Origin: a virus
IMG/VR virus record: IMGVR_UViG_3300007513_001128
Coordinates: 1-21,222 of that record
Reading direction: 5' to 3' (one strand)
DNA: 21,222 bases
A model generated the notes under the pieces. That model made no database searches. It was not told the DNA's origin and was given only the letters and a program-made list of their open reading frames with translations. The translations under genes were made by a program, and so were the position numbers. Positions 1 through 6,754 of this stretch are shown in pieces. Each line of letters begins with the position of its first letter. Within the stretch, counting starts at the first letter, position 1.

Positions 1-624
1 TATTATGATATAGTTCACACAGGACAAACAGGTTCTGTTTCAAATACAATGTTGGGAGGTAGTATAGCTAATAGTAAACTAGCTAATGATAGTGTTACTG
101 TTGGAAGTACAGAGATAGACTTAGGTGCTTCTTCTACTACTCTTGCTGGATTAACAGCAGTTACCATTGCAGGAACAGCAGGTGGTGGAGGAACTGGAAC
201 TACAGCATTGAATATTACAGGTGGTAATTCAAGCGCCACTAACCCCGCAGTTAGTATTACAGGACATTTAACTGCATCTACTAAGTCATTTAATATTCCA
301 CATCCTATACACGACGATAAGAGATTAATATATGGAGTATTAGAAGGGCCTGAATTCGGAGCATATAATAGAGGTACTGTTGAATTAGACGTTGTGCCAG
401 ACCGTATTGCTGTAGATTTACCTGATTATTGGTGGAAACTAATAGGAGATGATTATACTATCACATTAACCCCTTATGGACCATATAACTTATGGGTAGA
501 TGAAAAGCTAGAAGACGGATTCTTCGTTTGTACTTCAGCGACTGACCATGTTAAGTTTGATTGGATAGTTACAGGTGGTAGGAAAGACGCAGTTATTCCG
601 GAGGTAGAGCCACAGGCTCCATAG
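1..624 (+). CDS. Fiber-like structural protein, 3' part (5' end outside window)
   Basis: The frame is open to the left edge, so the gene starts upstream; 207 codons are visible and it ends with TAG at 622-624. The N-terminal visible part is low-complexity Ser/Thr/Gly/Ala-rich beta sequence with 'SKLANDSVTVGS', a pattern common in viral fibers. The C-terminal half carries the recognisable stretch KSFNIPHP, then LIYGVLEGPEFGAYNRG, about residues 94-122 of the visible part. This motif recurs at the C-terminal region of many marine phage tail or appendage proteins, often near self-processing chaperone domains; no such domain remains after it here. The likely role is a trimeric appendage. It sits directly before a collagen-like gene, so the two may form one appendage. 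It lies upstream of neck genes rather than after the tail genes, so a head- or neck-attached fiber is as possible as a tail fiber. Confidence 0.7.
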   Translation, partial: YYDIVHTGQTGSVSNTMLGGSIANSKLANDSVTVGSTEIDLGASSTTLAGLTAVTIAGTAGGGGTGTTALNITGGNSSATNPAVSITGHLTASTKSFNIPHPIHDDKRLIYGVLEGPEFGAYNRGTVELDVVPDRIAVDLPDYWWKLIGDDYTITLTPYGPYNLWVDEKLEDGFFVCTSATDHVKFDWIVTGGRKDAVIPEVEPQAP

Positions 625-628
625 ATTT

Positions 629-2107
629 ATGCCATCAGAAAGAATAATAATTAAAGGTAATAAAGGAAGTATATTCTTCGAAAAAGATACTGATGATTCT
701 GGTACATATGATGTATCTAAAGAATTAGCGATGAATAGTGGTAATACTGCTATAGAGTTTGATGGTTCAGCATTAGAGGGTACTAAAGGTATTCATGGAG
801 AAAAGGGTATTAAAGGTGCAACAGAATTCATAGATGGTGCAGCAGGAGCTAAAGGTATAGCTGGTGATTCAGGACCTAAAGGTGTTAAAGGTATTAAAGG
901 AGGAAAGGGTGATACAGGTGCAGGAGGTGCTGACCATCCGGGTTCTCAGGGTCCTAAAGGAATTAAGGGTATAAAGGGTATAAAGGGTACAGGCGGTGAC
1001 GATAGTATTGGAGATTCTGGCGCTCTCGGAGGAGATGGTGGAGAAGGTTCTAAAGGAATAAAGGGTATTAAAGGTATAAAAGGTATAAAAGGTATAAAGG
1101 GAGAATCTGGAACTACAGGAGATGGTGGTCCTTCAGCAGAAGCAGGTGAAAAAGGTATTCACGGTACTACAGCTGCTGGTGATAAAGGAGCTGAAGGTGA
1201 AAAAGGTATCAAAGGTATAAAGGGTGTACACGGTGATAAAGGTGAAGATGGACCTACTGCCACTGCTGGAGAGAAAGGTATACATGGTTCTTTACCTTCT
1301 GCTGGTTCTAAAGGAGCTGCTGGTGAAAAAGGTATCAAAGGTATAAAGGGTATACACGGTGATAAAGGTGGAGAAGGACCTACTGCCGTTGATGGAGAGA
1401 AAGGTATACATGGTTCTTTACCTAGTGCTGGTGATAAAGGAGCTGCTGGTGAAAAAGGTATCAAAGGTATAAAGGGTATACACGGTGATAAAGGTGGAGA
1501 AGGACCTACTCCCGTTGATGGAGAGAAAGGTATACATGGTGATAGTGTAAATGGTACTACTGGAACTGGTGGAGAAAAAGGTATAAAAGGTATTAAAGGT
1601 GCTGCTGGAGCTAAAGGTATAGCAGGAACAAAGGGTACTGGTGGTGGAGGCGAAGGTGGCGAAGGTGGCGACGGTGGTGTTGGTACTAAAGGTCAGAAAG
1701 GTGAAGTAGGTTCTGGCGGCGGTGGCGGAGGAGTATCAATAGCTTCTGGAGATACAAATAATTATGTAATGACTTCTGACGGAACTGGAGATTCTATTCT
1801 TGGTGAATCAGAATTGACATATTCTTCCCCAACATTAACTTTAAGTAACGCTAGTGCAGCACTTGTACTTTCAGGAGAGCGTTCAGGAATAACAATAGGT
1901 TCTTCTAGTGCTTCAAATGTCAATACAGCTTATCGAATTTATGAACATGGTGGTACATCATTAAAAACTGGTTCAAATGCAGACCAGCAAGTAGTAGAAT
2001 TAGTAACTCCTGTAACTGACCCATTCGGAGTCATTATAGACTTAGATGTTACACTTAAAGTTATGGAACACGCAGGAGGTATACTCCATACAATTTCGGA
2101 CCCATGA
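629..2107 (+). CDS. Collagen-like (Gly-X-Y) virion protein
   Basis: This 492-aa protein has three parts. Residues 1-50 form a short non-collagenous head. Residues 51 to about 367 are Gly-X-Y sequence dominated by GIK, GIH, GEK and GDK triplets, grading into a Gly-rich run (KGQKGEVG, then polyglycine). Residues 370-492 form a beta-rich C-terminal domain, a probable trimerisation or binding tip. Lys is strongly favoured in the Y position, and the sequence is almost free of the Pro-rich triplets of animal collagen. Viral collagen-like proteins usually form trimeric rods in fibers or decorations, and that role is inferred here. DNA repeats inside the gene are listed separately. The start ATG lies 4 bases after the previous stop; the nearest GGAGGT (600-605) is too far for normal pairing, so initiation may depend on coupling. 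The gene ends in TGA. Confidence 0.85.
   Translation: MPSERIIIKGNKGSIFFEKDTDDSGTYDVSKELAMNSGNTAIEFDGSALEGTKGIHGEKGIKGATEFIDGAAGAKGIAGDSGPKGVKGIKGGKGDTGAGGADHPGSQGPKGIKGIKGIKGTGGDDSIGDSGALGGDGGEGSKGIKGIKGIKGIKGIKGESGTTGDGGPSAEAGEKGIHGTTAAGDKGAEGEKGIKGIKGVHGDKGEDGPTATAGEKGIHGSLPSAGSKGAAGEKGIKGIKGIHGDKGGEGPTAVDGEKGIHGSLPSAGDKGAAGEKGIKGIKGIHGDKGGEGPTPVDGEKGIHGDSVNGTTGTGGEKGIKGIKGAAGAKGIAGTKGTGGGGEGGEGGDGGVGTKGQKGEVGSGGGGGGVSIASGDTNNYVMTSDGTGDSILGESELTYSSPTLTLSNASAALVLSGERSGITIGSSSASNVNTAYRIYEHGGTSLKTGSNADQQVVELVTPVTDPFGVIIDLDVTLKVMEHAGGILHTISDP
1055..1099 (+). repeat. 9-bp GIK-coding tandem repeat (5 copies)
   Basis: Five consecutive Gly-Ile-Lys codon triplets run through 1055-1099, with units such as GGTATAAAA and GGTATAAAG. 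A shorter run of three lies at 959-985. Such short in-frame repeats can expand or contract by slippage and would change rod length in steps of three residues. Confidence 0.85.
1196..1543 (+). repeat. 126-bp in-frame tandem repeat (42 aa) in the collagen-like gene
   Basis: Near-identical units start at 1196, 1322 and 1448, exactly 126 bases apart; the third is partial and diverges after about 1540. Each unit encodes GEKGIKGIKG, then a VHGDKG or IHGDKG segment, a GPTA-type segment and GEKGIHGSLPSAG. The unit is a multiple of both 3 and 9 bases, so copy-number change keeps the frame and the Gly-X-Y register. The units differ at only scattered bases, which suggests recent duplication or ongoing homogenisation. 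Confidence 0.9.
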
Positions 2108-2119
2108 TGAGGTAGTTTT

Positions 2120-2308
2120 ATGGCAATAACAAAAGAACAAATAATAGAAGAATGTGATAATTATATAACAACTTATACAGCACTAGTGAATGAAGTATTA
2201 GCTGATGGAGATATTACTGTAGACGCTGATAAAGCTAAATGTCTTACTAATATTACCAATATAGTTAGAGTCACAAGAGTAAAAGAATATGCAGAGGCGA
2301 ATCTATAA
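2120..2308 (+). CDS. Small protein of unknown function (62 aa)
   Basis: I do not recognise this protein. It is 62 aa, largely helical in appearance, with acidic N-terminal and central parts (EQIIEECDNY, LADGDITVDADKAK) and no membrane segment. A good ribosome binding site, GAGGT at 2109-2113, lies 6 bases before the ATG and supports translation. Its stop overlaps the start of the next gene (TAATG), so the two are probably translationally coupled. The first 13 coding bases match those of the adaptor-like gene at 2523 (both start MAIT), although the proteins diverge at once. Position between the appendage genes and a small membrane protein does not settle its role. Confidence 0.7.
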   Translation: MAITKEQIIEECDNYITTYTALVNEVLADGDITVDADKAKCLTNITNIVRVTRVKEYAEANL

Positions 2309-2523
2309 TGGACGATTGGGAAAGAGAAGAATTAATGATTCGAGTAGACGAGAGAGTTAAGACTATCTTTAATAGAATGGAAAAATTCGAAACTCTTTTC
2401 ACAAACCATTTAGCGCACCACGAAACGTGGGAGAACGATATTAAAGCGCATATGCGATGGTGGATTGGTGTAGTAGTTACAGCAGCTACTGGTAGCGGCG
2501 CAATGTTAATGGGAGTAATATAA
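2308..2523 (+). CDS. Small coiled-coil/transmembrane protein (holin- or XhlA-like candidate)
   Basis: The 71-aa product has a charged helical N-terminal part (residues 1-48, including ERVKTIFNRMEKFETLF) and one C-terminal hydrophobic helix at about residues 49-71, starting RWWIGVVV. This layout resembles XhlA-type and other small phage membrane proteins that act with holins in host lysis. The similarity is one of architecture only; I cannot see a diagnostic motif. It overlaps both neighbours by one base (TAATG at 2306-2310 and 2521-2525), so it is tightly coupled in the operon. A structural or anchoring role is an alternative. Confidence 0.65.
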   Translation: MDDWEREELMIRVDERVKTIFNRMEKFETLFTNHLAHHETWENDIKAHMRWWIGVVVTAATGSGAMLMGVI

Positions 2524-2993
2524 TGGCAATAACAAGAGACTCAACATTAGATTTAGACCAAGTAGGAACAAGAACAAGAATTCTTACAGGTATAGAGGCT
2601 ACTGAGATTGATGATAGTAATATGTCAGAATTAATAAGTATGGCTATTGAATGGTTTGAAGTTCAATCAGGACTAACTTATACAGTTAATACTGACGATG
2701 CATATGACAATTCAGTGATATTTTATACCTCTTATTTGGCAAGTATAGCACAGAATGGTATGGGAATAGAAAATTTAAAGATAGGAGATATATTTATATC
2801 TTATAATGACGATGAACCATATCTTAAATTCAAAGAAATGGCGATGGACGCTTTAAACTCAAAAATAACAACGAGTATTAAGACAACAACTTATAACGCC
2901 GATTCATCTTCTGGTGCAGTAAACTGGAAGAAAAACATAGACGGGTCAGGTGGTACACTCAATGTACGACAGAAACCCCGTAATATAGGATAA
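2523..2993 (+). CDS. Putative head-tail connector/adaptor protein
   Basis: The 156-aa product begins with a short extended segment. It is followed by helices at residues 30-50 (MSELISMAIEWFEVQSGLTY), about 60-80 (DNSVIFYTSYLASIAQNG) and about 98-112. Two or three helices with a 'tG' turn after the first are typical of gp6-like adaptor proteins that bind below the portal. The assignment rests on this pattern, on size and on position before the neck and tail genes. The C-terminal 45 residues are Ser/Thr/Gly-rich and probably flexible or exposed. A GGGAG ribosome binding site lies about 8 bases before the ATG, and the start overlaps the previous stop. Confidence 0.45.
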   Translation: MAITRDSTLDLDQVGTRTRILTGIEATEIDDSNMSELISMAIEWFEVQSGLTYTVNTDDAYDNSVIFYTSYLASIAQNGMGIENLKIGDIFISYNDDEPYLKFKEMAMDALNSKITTSIKTTTYNADSSSGAVNWKKNIDGSGGTLNVRQKPRNIG

Positions 2994-2995
2994 TT

Positions 2996-4012
2996 ATGGC
3001 AAACACGGTAAAACTAGGTACAATCAACATGCCTAAACTTTTAAGACATGTATCACATCGCACAAATCAAGTGCGTAATCTAGTTTTCCAAAGAGACGCT
3101 ATTTATAATAAAGAAGTAATGACGACTAAGGCTTCTAGCACTTCAGGTAGAGGCGGAGGAACAACCTCTTTAACAGGTCCTTCTGTAAGTTTTGGTTATG
3201 AAAGTGACACCAACACTACAATCGACGGTACTGCCGCGAACACAGCTTACCATGTTACCACTCCAGAATTATTATTTCCGGGCTTACAGGCGCTTCAAAG
3301 CCCTATTACGAGCCGTTCTGGTAACCTAGAGAGAACGGGACATAGAATTTCAGGAGAATGTACATTTTATTTACCAAATTTAGACACTATAAGAGCTCTT
3401 GATAATTTTAGTGAAAATACTCAATTTGATGAATTTGAATCTCATGATAAATTTTTAGATATGGAAAGAATTATACAAAATCCAGCAGATGTTACATCTA
3501 CAGGACAACAAACTATAGATTTGTCACCGGGCTCTACTTATCCCGCAGGATATGAGATAGATAGAATTCAATTTAAAATTAAAACCGATACTACTAGTGG
3601 TGGTGATTTAGTATACTTTAAACTTACAGGTATAGATACCACTGAAAAACATATAACTTGGACAGCAACTGATACATTCTCACCTACTAATTGGGTAACA
3701 GTAGATTTACCACTTAGAGATGTAAGTACAGATGACACAAAGGAAATATACATCGGAGGAGCAGCTAAGACATTTACGGCTACTTCTACGCTAGACTTAG
3801 ACAGACTTAAAGGTGGAGTATCTACATCTTATCTAAGCTCCCTTATAATAGATATATCAGGCTCTGCCTCAGTAGAGCTTAAAGATATATATCTATATAA
3901 GAGTGCTGAATGGAGCATAGAGACTATTAGAGACTATAGAGATGAATATATACAAGTAGAAGCCCTAAGAGTCCGTGGAGATAGAACAAGTAGGAGAAGA
4001 GCATATGGCTAA
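2996..4012 (+). CDS. Neck-region structural protein with carbohydrate-binding-like beta domain
   Basis: I cannot name a family for this 338-aa protein. Residues 1-150 are mixed, with a Gly/Ser/Thr-rich loop at about 45-60. Residues 172-303 read like a beta-jelly-roll of the carbohydrate-binding or galactose-binding type: alternating strands around IDRIQFKIKT, a central FSPTNWVTVDLPL, and a final SSLIIDISG...VELKDIYLYK. In that fold such a closing segment is typical. The last 35 residues are charged and Arg-rich (DRTSRRRAYG). Placement between the adaptor-like and terminator-like genes suggests a neck or connector protein with an inserted surface domain, or an adhesin. Its end overlaps the next gene by 8 bases. 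Confidence 0.5.
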   Translation: MANTVKLGTINMPKLLRHVSHRTNQVRNLVFQRDAIYNKEVMTTKASSTSGRGGGTTSLTGPSVSFGYESDTNTTIDGTAANTAYHVTTPELLFPGLQALQSPITSRSGNLERTGHRISGECTFYLPNLDTIRALDNFSENTQFDEFESHDKFLDMERIIQNPADVTSTGQQTIDLSPGSTYPAGYEIDRIQFKIKTDTTSGGDLVYFKLTGIDTTEKHITWTATDTFSPTNWVTVDLPLRDVSTDDTKEIYIGGAAKTFTATSTLDLDRLKGGVSTSYLSSLIIDISGSASVELKDIYLYKSAEWSIETIRDYRDEYIQVEALRVRGDRTSRRRAYG

Positions 4013-4517
4013 AGATTATCTTAATGTAGTAGAAAGAGCCCTAATGATGGGTATAAGTGATAAAGTAAATACAGCTACGTCTTCAGAAAACGTTCATGTA
4101 TTTGGTGAATTTCCCGAGACAGAAGATTTAAAATTCCCAGCAGTAATTGTTCAACTTCTATCATCAGGTTTTGAAGAACAGGTGATGGGACAGAGTGTTA
4201 CTTTTGGAGATGATGGAACATCAGGTACGGGTGAAGTATATGGTTGTCAATATATGATACATATAATCATCGACAGAGAAACTACTATAACACCAGACGG
4301 TTCATCACCTTACAAACAGAGAAGGGCTTTGAATTGGTTAATGTTAAATATAGCTAACGCTGTTATGGATATAGATTGGACTATTTATGAAGAAGAAGAA
4401 TTAGAAATATTAGAAAGACATTTAGTTCAATGGCAAGATATTGGTTATTTAGACCAATTTAAATGGTATGGTGCTTCTGCTATATTCCAAGTAAACTTTA
4501 AAAATTATAGGACTTAA
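4005..4517 (+). CDS. Putative tail terminator/completion protein
   Basis: This protein is 170 aa from the ATG at 4005 (MAKDYLNVVERAL). I prefer this start to the in-frame GTG at 3975 because AGGAGA at 3992-3997 lies 7 bases before it. It has an N-terminal helix, a 'FPAVIVQLL' strand at about residue 45, a beta hairpin with YGCQYMIHIIIDRE, then long helices and a final strand (AIFQVNFKNY). An N-terminal helix with a mixed sheet is the layout of lambda gpU / SPP1 gp17-type terminators, which cap the tail tube and join it to the head. Size and position agree; no single residue proves it. Confidence 0.45.
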   Translation: MAKDYLNVVERALMMGISDKVNTATSSENVHVFGEFPETEDLKFPAVIVQLLSSGFEEQVMGQSVTFGDDGTSGTGEVYGCQYMIHIIIDRETTITPDGSSPYKQRRALNWLMLNIANAVMDIDWTIYEEEELEILERHLVQWQDIGYLDQFKWYGASAIFQVNFKNYRT

Positions 4518-4519
4518 AT

Positions 4520-6031
4520 ATGGCTTATGAACGCACTGTAAAACAATTACATGTTGGGCGTTATCCATCTTATGGAACTAGGATGGCTGGTACTTTTAGA
4601 ACACAACAGTCAAGACACGGTTTTGTAGATGTAGAAGCTGTTAGTAGTAAGGGACCTGCTGAATATAGACTATTAGGAAACAATGTATGGCATCAATATG
4701 CTATAAATTATGATAGGCGTAAAATTCAGAATTTAGATGATGAGATTTTAAAATGGTATGTAGATACTGAATTTCCTAAACATATGCCTCAAGATGCTCT
4801 CAAAGGAGCAGCTGAGGTTGTGGGTATGGATTTAGAAAAAATATCAAAGAAAACATTTGATAAGACAGAATCTAAAGCAGATGTACCTGAAGAACATTGG
4901 AAGGTTTTACCCGGAGGTATGGAACCTGAAGAGGCAGAAGGTAGAACACAGAAAGTTGATTTAAAAGTAATGATTGCTGGTAAAATAAATTATTTTGAAG
5001 TAACAGAAAAAACTGTTTACGAACGAGACCATCACGGTATAAGTAATACTCCTATAATGTCTAAGGAAGAGGCCGAATCATTATCTGATGAAGATATTAT
5101 TGAAAAGGTTCGTGATTATTTTAATAAACAAATAGAAGAGAAATATAATCCCGATATTAGAATTCTTAAAAGATTGGCCGCTAAGAAACATAAAAAACCT
5201 CAAAAAGACTTAACAGATAAAGAAATGAGAGGTATAGGTAATGTTGACCAAGTACAAAAACTTCTACATATTAAAACAGGAGGCGAACGTATAAGTAAAT
5301 CAGTTGTTAGTATGATTTTACACGCTTTGGGTAATATAGGACCTTATACTGCTGGTGTTGCTAACACGATGAAAGTAAAAGATGGGACTTATGTAGCAGC
5401 TCCTTTAGAAATATTAGATGAACCTCCTAGGTCTAGATTTCTATTTAAACATCCTATCGACGACCCTTATGTTGTTCACGGTCCTAGTTTTATTATAGGA
5501 TTATTAAGAGACCAAAAAATTTTAGGACCTAGACAATTTGCTTTAACTCACCGTAAACAAGTAGCTGCCCATTTAACAGCTATAGCAGGAAATAATAGTG
5601 ATAAGGTAGTAATAGGAGAAGCAACTGAGTTAGCTTTAGGGAATTTAGCTAATAAAGCAGGAGCAGAGTTTGCTTCTACAGTGTCTATTATAGCAGACGT
5701 TGCTCAGGGAAAGGTAATAGATAAATTTATTAAGAAAATGGCAAAAGGAGATAAAATAACTAAATCTGCTGTTGAGAGTGAATTAAGGACTTATGAAAAG
5801 AGGTCAGTACCACCAAAGAGTCTTATTACTAAACTCAAGGCCAGATATTTTGCTAAAATGGCAGTGGCTACAGCAATGGGAGGTGCTGCTTTAGGGGCAG
5901 GAGTTTTAACAATGGATAGAGGTTTTGGTTTACAACAAATAGGGGTGGGTAAAAGCTGGAATCCGTTTTGGGATGATAAATATTCTTTCTGGGCGACACC
6001 TTATATGGGTGTAAGTAAGCGCGGAGACTGA
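4520..6031 (+). CDS. Unrecognised 503-aa protein in the tail module
   Basis: I do not recognise this protein. The N-terminal 75 residues are basic and aromatic (LHVGRYPSYGTRMAGTFRTQ, SRHGFVDVEAV). The middle has charged helices (residues 170-245). Residues 260-420 mix helices with conserved-looking loops (LGPRQFALTHRKQVAAHLTA). One hydrophobic Ala/Gly-rich segment lies at about 446-465 (KMAVATAMGGAALGAGVL), followed by an aromatic tail (WNPFWDDKYSFWATPYMG). Its place before the tube gene is where contractile viruses keep a sheath gene and its size would fit, but the sequence does not read as a sheath. The hydrophobic segment and the lack of repeats or collagen-like sequence leave minor virion protein, maturation factor or ejected protein open. 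It ends in TGA before the only real intergenic gap. Confidence 0.75.
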   Translation: MAYERTVKQLHVGRYPSYGTRMAGTFRTQQSRHGFVDVEAVSSKGPAEYRLLGNNVWHQYAINYDRRKIQNLDDEILKWYVDTEFPKHMPQDALKGAAEVVGMDLEKISKKTFDKTESKADVPEEHWKVLPGGMEPEEAEGRTQKVDLKVMIAGKINYFEVTEKTVYERDHHGISNTPIMSKEEAESLSDEDIIEKVRDYFNKQIEEKYNPDIRILKRLAAKKHKKPQKDLTDKEMRGIGNVDQVQKLLHIKTGGERISKSVVSMILHALGNIGPYTAGVANTMKVKDGTYVAAPLEILDEPPRSRFLFKHPIDDPYVVHGPSFIIGLLRDQKILGPRQFALTHRKQVAAHLTAIAGNNSDKVVIGEATELALGNLANKAGAEFASTVSIIADVAQGKVIDKFIKKMAKGDKITKSAVESELRTYEKRSVPPKSLITKLKARYFAKMAVATAMGGAALGAGVLTMDRGFGLQQIGVGKSWNPFWDDKYSFWATPYMGVSKRGD

Positions 6032-6040
6032 TATTACAGG

Positions 6041-6078
6041 GAAAGCTTTATATACTAAGGCGTTATATAATAAGTAGC
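6041..6078 (+). promoter_or_regulatory. Promoter before the tail tube genes
   Basis: GAAAGC followed by TTTATATA (6041-6054) matches the archaeal BRE plus TATA-box pattern. A start about 25 bases downstream would fall near 6077. A bacterial-type TATAAT hexamer at 6066-6071 would give a start at nearly the same place, but it has no recognisable -35 box. The element lies in the only intergenic gap upstream of the most abundant expected tail protein, so an internal promoter is plausible under either system. Confidence 0.6.
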
Positions 6079-6101
6079 TTTACGCCATCGCGAGGCGTAG
6101 A
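6079..6101 (+). ncRNA. 5' leader hairpin of the tail tube mRNA
   Basis: TACGCC (6081-6086) and GGCGTA (6094-6099) form a perfect inverted repeat. It extends by a T-G and a T-A pair to 8 bp (6079-6086 with 6094-6101), with the 7-base loop ATCGCGA. It begins where both promoter readings put the transcript start and ends just before the ribosome binding site GGAG (6103-6106). No U-tract follows, so it is not an intrinsic terminator. A 5'-terminal mRNA-stabilising hairpin or translational control element is the likeliest reading. Confidence 0.6.
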
Positions 6102-6113
6102 CGGAGATAAAAA

Positions 6114-6743
6114 ATGGCTTATTACCTAGGTAGAGATGTCTCAGTCGCCATTACCACAGAGGACGCTGATTACGGAGTAGAAGTAAATGGTGTCACTAAA
6201 GGAACTTTCGCGGATGAAGCTGGAACCGCTAATACAGTATTTGCTGGACCACTTCTTGCGCAGAACGGTAGTTCAGTATTTGGTACACAAGCAGATGGAG
6301 CAGGAACTGATTATTCTAATGAAGTTTCGGACTTAACTGGAGTGGACCTTGGGATTGGTGTAACAGACGAAGATATAACATATATAGGACAACGTTCAGT
6401 CCTTAAAGCAGAAATTAAGAAAGAAACAACAGTGTCACTCACAAGAAAAAAGAGTAATGCAAGTTGGGACGTTATCTTTAATGATGGCGCACGATGGGGT
6501 ATCACTGATACTTCATTTTACACAGGTCTAGAGGACCCAGCAGTTAGTACGTTTGGTTATAGAGTGCATGTGCAGTTAAAATCAGGTGAGGAAGTTTTAA
6601 CAATTAGAAACGCCTGTATTCAAGCACACAGTGTATCTCTAAATGGTGACGGAACTACAGAAGAAACATTGGAATTTATGTCCTATGTTGACCCAGTAAT
6701 TGGAACAGCATCTAACGTTACTCCAACGGCGAGTGGACTATAG
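6114..6743 (+). CDS. Major tail (tube) protein, copy 1
   Basis: This 209-aa protein is a paralog of the next gene. Shared blocks are MAYYLGRDV at the start, a central DLTGVDL...DEDITY..GQRSVLKAE..KKETTVSLTRKKS, then GARWG, FGYRV.VQL..GE, and GDGTTEET.EF near the end. Size, beta-rich character, tandem copies and location before the chaperone pair and the tape measure gene point to the tube-forming major tail protein. It has a private promoter and leader hairpin and a GGAG site 7 bases before the ATG, fitting high expression. The N-terminal 70 residues differ most from copy 2. The family call is by position and pattern; no database match was available. Confidence 0.7.
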   Translation: MAYYLGRDVSVAITTEDADYGVEVNGVTKGTFADEAGTANTVFAGPLLAQNGSSVFGTQADGAGTDYSNEVSDLTGVDLGIGVTDEDITYIGQRSVLKAEIKKETTVSLTRKKSNASWDVIFNDGARWGITDTSFYTGLEDPAVSTFGYRVHVQLKSGEEVLTIRNACIQAHSVSLNGDGTTEETLEFMSYVDPVIGTASNVTPTASGL

Positions 6744-6754
6744 GGAGATAAAAT

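Noticed and set aside
1159-1464. Long minus-strand open frame, Pro/Ser/Ile-rich
   Set aside because: It is the mirror of the collagen-like repeats; its Pro-rich repeats simply reflect the Gly codons on the other strand.
1196-1543. Regular repeats considered as a CRISPR array
   Set aside because: The units are adjoining, in frame and coding; there are no unique spacers between short palindromic repeats.
3886-3900. TATA-like tract GATATATATCTATATAA as a promoter
   Set aside because: It lies inside a coding region rich in A/T codons, has no BRE-like context and no gap before the next gene.
3975-4004. Upstream GTG start for the terminator-like gene
   Set aside because: It adds ten residues deep in the previous gene and lacks a placed ribosome binding site, while ATG 4005 has AGGAGA 7 bases upstream.
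4520-6031. Tail sheath protein
   Set aside because: Size and position fit, but no sheath-like motifs are visible, a hydrophobic segment lies near the end, and no baseplate-wedge genes appear in the window.
6066-6073. T4-type late promoter (TATAAATA)
   Set aside because: The bases read TATAATAA, not the required octamer; the TATA/BRE and -10 readings explain the site better.
6079-6101. Intrinsic terminator for the upstream gene
   Set aside because: The hairpin is not followed by a T-tract and lies immediately before a ribosome binding site.
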